From positions 3,782,001 to 3,846,000 of the forward strand of contig NZ_CP087710.1 in assembly GCF_020991065.1 (NCBI RefSeq): a stretch of 64,000 nt of DNA, in the 5' to 3' direction. The position numbers and the translations under genes are program-made. The DNA comes from Nocardioides okcheonensis (GTDB taxonomy: Bacteria; Actinomycetota; Actinomycetes; Propionibacteriales; Nocardioidaceae). Of this stretch, positions 59,312-64,000 are shown piece by piece (positions within the stretch are counted from its first letter, which is position 1; every line of letters starts with the position of its first letter). Below the pieces are notes generated by a model, which did no database searches, was not told the DNA's origin, and saw only the letters and a list, made by a program, of their open reading frames with translations.

Positions 59312-60448
59312 CTACCGGCTGGTGAGCTCGGCCGCGGTGGCCCGGGCGGACGGGCCCACCCCGGACAGCGTGGCCGACGCCGGGCCGGTCCAGTCCCCGT
59401 AGCCGACGAGGTGCAACCGCGGCTCCCCGACGGACCGGGTGCCGGACGGGCCACCGACGGGGATGTGACCGTCACGCGTACGCAGTCCCAACGCACGCAG
59501 GTGACCCAATGCGGGCCGGAAGCCGGTGCACCAGATGACGGCATCGCACGCCAGGGTCGTCCCGTCGGCCCAGGCGATGCCGCCTGCGGTCAGCCTGGTG
59601 AACATGGGGTTGGCGCGGAGAACGCCCCGGTCACGGGCGTGCTTCACGCTGGCGACCATCACGATGTCACCCAGGCCAGCCACGCCGGCGTGCTCCCGGC
59701 CTTGCTCGAGCGCCTCGATGCGGGCCCGGGCGGTCGTGAACAAGACCCGGCCGTCGACGTCATCGGGCAGGAACCGAGGCGGACGGGTCGTCACCCACGT
59801 CGCCTGCGCGACCGTGGAGACCTCAGCGAGGATCTGTGCAGCCGAGTTCCCGCCACCGACGACGACGACTCGCTGGCCGGCGAACTCCTCTGGCTGTCGG
59901 TAGTCGCTCGCGTGCAGCTGCCGCCCCGCGAACGTCCGCATTCCCGGATACGCCGGCCAGAAGGGCCTGTCCCACGTCCCCGTCGCCGAGACCACCGCAC
60001 GAGCCGACAGGGCGAGCCCGTCAGCTGTGACGAGCAGTCGGCCGCCGGGGTCCTCGTCGGCGCGACGTACCGACTCAACCCGGTGCGGACGCAGCACGTG
60101 CAGGTCGTACTTCTCCTCGTAGCGGGTCAGGTACTCCACCACGTGGTCCCGCGGCGGAAAGCCGCGGGTGGCGTCGTCCCACGGCGGCATCATCCACCCT
60201 GGTAGCGAGGAGAAGCCGGCCGGGGAGAACAGCCGCAACCCGTGCCACATGCGTGGCCATGACCCGCCCGGGCGGTCTGCCGCGTCCACGATGACGAGCT
60301 CGCGACCCGGTACGAGCCCGGCTCGTCGTAGGTAGAACGCGGTCGCGAGACCTGCTTGGCCCCCGCCGATGACCACGACGTCGACCTCGAACTCCTGCCT
60401 TGCTTCGGAGTACCTGGAGGGGACTGGTGCCGCCTGCTCGTCGCTCAC
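59312..60448 (-). CDS. NAD(P)H-dependent flavin monooxygenase (ArsO-like)
   Basis: 378 residues. FAD site VVVIGGGQAGLATAFYLRRAG (24-44) and NADPH site VVVVGGGNSAAQILAEV (about 193-209). Between them are MWHGLRLFSPAGFSSLPGWMMP and ATGTWDRPFWPAYPG, as in ArsO and related class B flavin monooxygenases of actinobacterial arsenic islands. No arsenic resistance genes are visible here, so a sulfur- or thiol-oxidising role is equally possible. The GTG has AAGGAG 7 nt upstream, a leadered start unlike most of the window. Confidence 0.87.
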   Translation of the reverse strand: MSDEQAAPVPSRYSEARQEFEVDVVVIGGGQAGLATAFYLRRAGLVPGRELVIVDAADRPGGSWPRMWHGLRLFSPAGFSSLPGWMMPPWDDATRGFPPRDHVVEYLTRYEEKYDLHVLRPHRVESVRRADEDPGGRLLVTADGLALSARAVVSATGTWDRPFWPAYPGMRTFAGRQLHASDYRQPEEFAGQRVVVVGGGNSAAQILAEVSTVAQATWVTTRPPRFLPDDVDGRVLFTTARARIEALEQGREHAGVAGLGDIVMVASVKHARDRGVLRANPMFTRLTAGGIAWADGTTLACDAVIWCTGFRPALGHLRALGLRTRDGHIPVGGPSGTRSVGEPRLHLVGYGDWTGPASATLSGVGPSARATAAELTSR

Positions 60449-60523
60449 CGTCTACTCCTTCCTGGTCACGGCTACGACATCACACTGTTGAGATGCAGTT
60501 GGCCGCGCCCGGTCAGGCGGGTC

Positions 60524-60727
60524 TCAGCGAAACGCGCAACCTGCGTCGACCCCCATGTGGCGAAACACCGCCGCGGCTGGGCAGACGCCGGTGCTGGCGG
60601 ACTGCGGCAGGTTGAGGCCGACGAAGCCGGTGAGGAGGAGCCGCCACGGGGAGATGAGGGCGGCGAACAGGGCGCTGGTAAGGGTGATGGTGCCGGCCAA
60701 GGCCAGTACGGCACGGTCGAGGTTCAC
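60524..60727 (-). CDS. DUF2892 (YgaP-type) small membrane protein
   Basis: 67 residues. Two hydrophobic helices (about 5-23 VLALAGTITLTSALFAALI and 25-40 WRLLLTGFVGLNLPQSA), then TGVCPAAAVFRHMGV. The NLPQS...CPAAAVF phrase is the signature of the membrane tail normally found behind rhodanese domains (YgaP) or as free DUF2892 proteins in sulfur-handling operons. GTG start. Confidence 0.8.
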   Translation of the reverse strand: MNLDRAVLALAGTITLTSALFAALISPWRLLLTGFVGLNLPQSASTGVCPAAAVFRHMGVDAGCAFR

Positions 60728-60754
60728 GGGTTTCGTTCCGTTCGAGGGGTAGGG

Positions 60755-60783
60755 GTGGGGAACGCCGGGGGAACGTCCCCCAC
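60755..60783 (-). terminator. Hairpin between the Cys-rich gene and the DUF2892 gene
   Basis: GTGGGGAACG and CGTCCCCCAC pair at 9 of 10 positions around a 9-nt loop. It lies 14 bp past the stop of the Cys-rich gene, so it could end or attenuate that transcript. Confidence 0.4.
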
Positions 60784-60796
60784 CCGGTTCAGGGGG

Positions 60797-61006
60797 TCAG
60801 CGGCCGAAGAGCCGCGAGAGGAAGCCGCCGCTGGGGTTGCCGGTCGTGTCGGATCGGGCAGCCTTCGCGGCGGCGACCTCGGCTGGGGTGTGCTGTCCGT
60901 TGCACCACTGACCGCTGGGCACGCGCGCCTTGACGTCGGCGACGTGCTGGCCGCAACCGGCCCAGGTGGTCTTGCTGCAGGTCTTGCAGGTGGTGGGTCG
61001 ACACAT
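60797..61006 (-). CDS. Small cysteine-rich protein (putative zinc-binding)
   Basis: 69 residues starting MCRPTTCKTCSKTTWAGCGQH, with four Cys and one His in the first 21 residues, as in a compact zinc ribbon, followed by VPSGQWCNGQHT with another Cys/His pair. The C-terminus GGFLSRLFGR is basic and amphipathic. I recall similar short CRxxTCxxC proteins beside rhodanese and DUF2892 genes in actinobacteria, without an assigned function. GGAGT precedes the ATG at 61006. It lies in the same block as MMPL and TauE. Confidence 0.72.
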   Translation of the reverse strand: MCRPTTCKTCSKTTWAGCGQHVADVKARVPSGQWCNGQHTPAEVAAAKAARSDTTGNPSGGFLSRLFGR

Positions 61007-61068
61007 GAGGGTGACTCCGTTCTGTGGGGTGAGCTGGGCTGGTTGATCAGGCAGTGAGCGGGTGCGGC

Positions 61069-63270
61069 TCAGCCGTGGGAGAAGGTGATGTTGGGCAGGA
61101 CGCGGGCGAGCCAGCGTGGGGTCCACCAGGCGGCGTCGCCGGTGAGGCGGAGCATCACGGGCAGTAGGACGAGGCGGACGAGGAACGCGTCGAGGAGGAC
61201 GGCGACGCCGAGGACGATGCCCATCTCCTTCGGGGGCAGCGGTCCGGAGAGAGCGAAGGTGAAGAACACCGCGACCATGACGGCGCCGGCGGCGAAGATC
61301 ACGCGTCCGGAGTGGGCGAGAGAGCCGACCATGGCCTCTCGGGGGTCACCGGACTTCTCGTAGTGCTCCTTGGCGGAGGCGAGGAGGAAGACGGTGTAGT
61401 CCATGGCGATGGCGAAGATCATCGCGAAGAAGAACACAGGCGCCCACGCGTCGAGGAAGCCCTGGTGCTCGAAGCCCATGAGGTCGGCGCCGACGCCGTC
61501 CTGGAACACCAGTCGTGCGACACCGAACGCAGCGGCGGTCGAGAGCAGGCTGGCGAGCGTGCCGAGCAGCGAGATGAGCGGCGCCTGCAGGGCGATGAGC
61601 AGGAGTAGGAACCCGAGGGCGAGGACGACGCCGATGACGAACGGGGTGGACTCGTCGAGCTGTGCCTTGAGGTCGAGGTTCTCCACGGCCGCGCCACCGA
61701 CGAGGGCGGAGGACGGGAGGTCGCCGCGGAGCCGGTCGACGGTGTCGGACAGCTCGGGGTCGGACGGGTCGACGGTGGGGATGGCCTGGATGAGCACCAG
61801 GTCAGAGCCCGCACCGGTGTCGCTGGCTGAGGGCTGCGCGGGCATGGCGCCGGCGATGCCCGGGTCGCTGCTGAGGGCCTTGGCGGTGGCGTCGGCGTCG
61901 GCGGCGTCGGCGATGACCTGGAGGGTGCCGGGGGCTCCGTCGCCGAAGGCGTCCTTGACCTGGTTGTAGCCGATGCGGGCGCTGGCGTCGTCGGGAAGGA
62001 CCTGGATGGACGGCATCGCGGTCTTCAGGCCGAGGACGGGCGCGGCGAGGGCGAGCAGGACGACGAGGGACGCGAGCCCGAACGCGACGGGGCGCTTCCA
62101 GAGGCGCTCGCCCCAGGCGGCGAACTTCGCGGACCGGTGCTCGCCGGTGTGGACCCACGTGAGCGCACCCTTGTTGATGCGGTCGTCGAGCTTGAACAGC
62201 ACGAGCGGGAGCAGGGTGAGGGTGGCCAGGAGAACGAAGACGACGGCGAGCATGATGCCGCCGGCCATGGACCGGAACGCGGGTGAGGGCACGAGCATGA
62301 CGGCGGTCAGCGAGACGAGGACGGTGGCGCCGGAGAGGAGGACGGCCTTGCCGGCGGTGTCCATGGTCTCGGCGATGGCCTGGCGTGGGGTCTCGTGGTG
62401 GCCCATGCGGGCGGCTCGGAACCGGACGACGAGGAAGAGCGCGTAGTCGATGCCGAGCGCGAGGGCGAACATCATCGCGAAGTTCATCGCCCAGATGGAC
62501 ACGGGGATGAGCTCGTTGATGAGCACCAGTGAGCCGGCGGAGGCGACGAGCCCGGCGAGGGTGAGGATGAGCGGCAGCCCGGCGGCGACGAGGGCGCCGA
62601 AGGCGAGGACGAGGATGGCCAGGGTGACGGGCCACGACATCATCTCGGACGTGAGCATGGCGTCGAGGTTGGCTTCGTTGAAGTCCGACCACAGTAGCGA
62701 GGCGCCGGTCGGGTTGACCTCGATGCCGTCACCGGAGAGGCCCTCGAGCTGACCCTTGAGGTCGTCGGCGACGCGGACCATCTCGTTGGTGTCGGCACCG
62801 GCGCCAGCGAGGATGACTGCGGTCTTGCCGTCCTGGCTGAGCGTGGCGCCGGGCTGGGGGGCGATGACGTCGGCGATGCGGGGCTCGGCCTCGAGGATGC
62901 GAGTGGCCTCGTCGATGACGTTCGCGCCCGCGCCCTGGATGACGGGTCCGTCGGTCGAGTGGATGACGACCTGGATGGCGGAGCTGGCGTTGCCGCCGAA
63001 GCTCTCGGTGGCGAGCTCGCGCACGGCGACGGACTCGGAACCGTCGGCCTGCCAGCCGGCGCCGGACAGGTTGGCTTCGACCTTGGGCGCGAACGCGCCG
63101 AGGCCGATGACGAGGAGCAGCCACACGAGGGCGGTGGCCTTGCGGTGGTGGGTGACCCAGAGGCCGAGGCGACCGAGGGGGCCGGGGCGGTAGCCGATGC
63201 CGTAGGGGTCCGCGTCGGAGGGGCCGTGGGGCGGGGTCTGGGCGTGGCGGCGGGTGGCCGTCGACGTCAT
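61069..63270 (-). CDS. MMPL family RND-type transporter
   Basis: 733 residues. Twelve predicted helices in two halves, each with a large outer domain (about 60-190 and 395-520). The MMPL/YdfJ motifs are visible: GIDYALFLVVRFRAARMGH with the second-half counterpart AMDYTVFLLASAKEHYEKSGDP, providing the membrane Asp-Tyr relay for protons. Family members export lipids, siderophores or drugs; the short C-terminus suggests the YdfJ-like class rather than MmpL3. ATG at 63270 with an AGGA leader. Confidence 0.92.
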   Translation of the reverse strand: MTSTATRRHAQTPPHGPSDADPYGIGYRPGPLGRLGLWVTHHRKATALVWLLLVIGLGAFAPKVEANLSGAGWQADGSESVAVRELATESFGGNASSAIQVVIHSTDGPVIQGAGANVIDEATRILEAEPRIADVIAPQPGATLSQDGKTAVILAGAGADTNEMVRVADDLKGQLEGLSGDGIEVNPTGASLLWSDFNEANLDAMLTSEMMSWPVTLAILVLAFGALVAAGLPLILTLAGLVASAGSLVLINELIPVSIWAMNFAMMFALALGIDYALFLVVRFRAARMGHHETPRQAIAETMDTAGKAVLLSGATVLVSLTAVMLVPSPAFRSMAGGIMLAVVFVLLATLTLLPLVLFKLDDRINKGALTWVHTGEHRSAKFAAWGERLWKRPVAFGLASLVVLLALAAPVLGLKTAMPSIQVLPDDASARIGYNQVKDAFGDGAPGTLQVIADAADADATAKALSSDPGIAGAMPAQPSASDTGAGSDLVLIQAIPTVDPSDPELSDTVDRLRGDLPSSALVGGAAVENLDLKAQLDESTPFVIGVVLALGFLLLLIALQAPLISLLGTLASLLSTAAAFGVARLVFQDGVGADLMGFEHQGFLDAWAPVFFFAMIFAIAMDYTVFLLASAKEHYEKSGDPREAMVGSLAHSGRVIFAAGAVMVAVFFTFALSGPLPPKEMGIVLGVAVLLDAFLVRLVLLPVMLRLTGDAAWWTPRWLARVLPNITFSHG

Positions 63271-63337
63271 GAGCGGAACTCGTTCCTGTGTCGGGGTGAG
63301 ACGGTCTGGCGTACGTGGACGAAGTGGGGTGAGCGGG

Positions 63338-64000
63338 TCAGATGAGGGCGGGTAGGGCGGTTGCGGCGGTGTAGGCGGCGACGAGGAGCACCAGGGCGGT
63401 GAAGACGGCGGATAGCCGTCGTGTGTCGGTGTGGGCGGCGAGGCGGGCGCCGGCGATGGAGCCGGCGACGGCGGTGACGGTGAGGGCGGCGACGAGCCAC
63501 CAGTCGGGGGCGATGCCGGTGCCGGCGCGGGTGGCGAGCGCCGACGCGCTGGTGATGGTGATGACGACCAGCGACGTGCCGGCGGCGTAGCCCATGGGCA
63601 GCGCGAGCGCGAGGGTGAGGGCGGGGACGACGAGGAGCCCGCCGCCGACGCCGAGGAACCCTGTGAGCAGCCCGACCGCGGTCGCGGTGACGAGGACCTT
63701 CAGCGCGCGCGGGCACTGGCACATGAAGGTGGGGCTGAACGTGATGATCGGGTCGTCGAGCTGCGGCTTGGCGGCGTGGGTTCCCGCGCTGTTTCCGCGT
63801 CGGCTGCGGACCTGGCGGCTGACCATCAGCCCGGCCACGACGAGCATGAGCCCGGCGAACGCGGCCAGCAGGACGGGCTCGGGCACGGCAGCTGACGCGC
63901 GAGCGCCTGCGACGGCACCGGCGATGGCGACGGCCCCGAATGCGATGCCGCGCGCGAGCAGGACATTTCCAGCCCGCCGGGCGGTGACGGCGCCGGCCAG
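63338..64000 (-). CDS. TauE/SafE family sulfite exporter-type protein (5' end beyond window)
   Basis: 221 codons, open at the right edge. The visible part starts in LAGAVTARRAGNVLLARGIAFGAVAIAGAVAGARAS, the end of the first TauE repeat. A hydrophobic segment, a cytoplasmic loop (SRRGNSAGTHAAKPQLDDP) and the second repeat follow (LVTATAVGLLTGFLGVGGGLLVVPALTLALALP). Four or five more helices end ATALPALI. TauE/SafE proteins move sulfite, sulfoacetate or other organosulfur anions. A GTG at 63886 is not the start, because the fold continues upstream of it to the edge. Confidence 0.88.
   Translation of the reverse strand: MAGAVTARRAGNVLLARGIAFGAVAIAGAVAGARASAAVPEPVLLAAFAGLMLVVAGLMVSRQVRSRRGNSAGTHAAKPQLDDPIITFSPTFMCQCPRALKVLVTATAVGLLTGFLGVGGGLLVVPALTLALALPMGYAAGTSLVVITITSASALATRAGTGIAPDWWLVAALTVTAVAGSIAGARLAAHTDTRRLSAVFTALVLLVAAYTAATALPALI

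Noticed and set aside
59075..59402. Cys-rich short open frames in the boundary region (for example at 59086-59325)
   Set aside because: No start signal, no homology I can recognise, and they run into the antisense of the monooxygenase gene. I cannot support a gene.
59312..60448. Arsenic-resistance island based on the ArsO-like monooxygenase
   Set aside because: No arsR, arsC, acr3 or arsT partner is present within the window. The call is limited to family resemblance.

Overview
The window is very GC-rich, almost gapless DNA from an actinobacterium, most likely of the Nocardioidaceae (Nocardioides-like). The evidence is strong G/C third-position use, frequent GTG starts, ATGA/GTGA gene overlaps, actinobacterial families (ANTAR, SigE- and SigG-type ECF sigma factors, IdeR box, AccE, Rv-type adenylate cyclase) and many leaderless promoters. 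I see no rRNA, tRNA, CRISPR array, intact insertion sequence or replication origin. The left edge cuts a CASTOR/POLLUX-type channel gene and the right edge cuts a TauE/SafE exporter gene.

Layout. 0-16.6 kb: phosphosugar mutase, a sigma/ANTAR pair facing a MarR-MOSC pair, thiol peroxidase, DUF2252, a MerR-controlled aldo/keto reductase, purine nucleoside phosphorylase, GGCT, dihydrolipoyl dehydrogenase, a one-cysteine Lpd paralogue, a Nei-type glycosylase and two tandem paralogues of unknown function. 16.7-29.8 kb: SpoIID and SGNH exported proteins, a SigG-like sigma factor, pyruvate carboxylase, a TetR-controlled oxidoreductase, a SigE-type sigma factor with a membrane-anchored partner, and a TetR/FAD-dehydrogenase pair. 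29.9-38 kb: acyl-CoA carboxylase alpha chain, then an iron-box-controlled operon fbpA-fbpB-fbpC whose last member is an adenylation/carrier/membrane-acyltransferase protein broken by a frameshift. 38-48.1 kb: acyl-CoA dehydrogenase, histidine kinase/response regulator plus ABC exporter, VTT protein and CDP-alcohol transferase, Maf, DUF885, AbiEi/DUF559 protein. 48.2-59 kb: accE, accD, birA, PH-domain protein, adenylate cyclase, a MerR gene, a lone winged-helix protein, purK, purE, arfB, Gfo/Idh/MocA oxidoreductase, CoA-binding protein, second acyl-CoA dehydrogenase. 59-64 kb: a co-directional block (ArsO-like monooxygenase, DUF2892, Cys-rich mini-protein, MMPL, TauE) behind a 268-bp gene-free boundary; its genes have Shine-Dalgarno leaders, unlike most of the window.

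How it works together. Biotin enzymology is concentrated here: pyruvate carboxylase, the acyl-CoA carboxylase alpha, beta and epsilon subunits, and the biotin ligase that would charge them. The order pmmB, PNP, GGCT-like, lpdA, accA3, maf, accE, accD, birA, PH protein, purK, purE, fadE25-like is collinear, as I recall it, with Mycobacterium tuberculosis Rv3308-Rv3274c. The window can therefore be read as an old actinobacterial backbone with lineage-specific insertions, of which the iron operon, the HK/RR/ABC block and the 59-64 kb cassette are the clearest.

Two families of short palindromic repeats (a 49-bp unit in three copies and a 50-bp unit in two), several perfect operator palindromes, and one perfect 17-bp inverted repeat inside a gene are the main non-coding structures.
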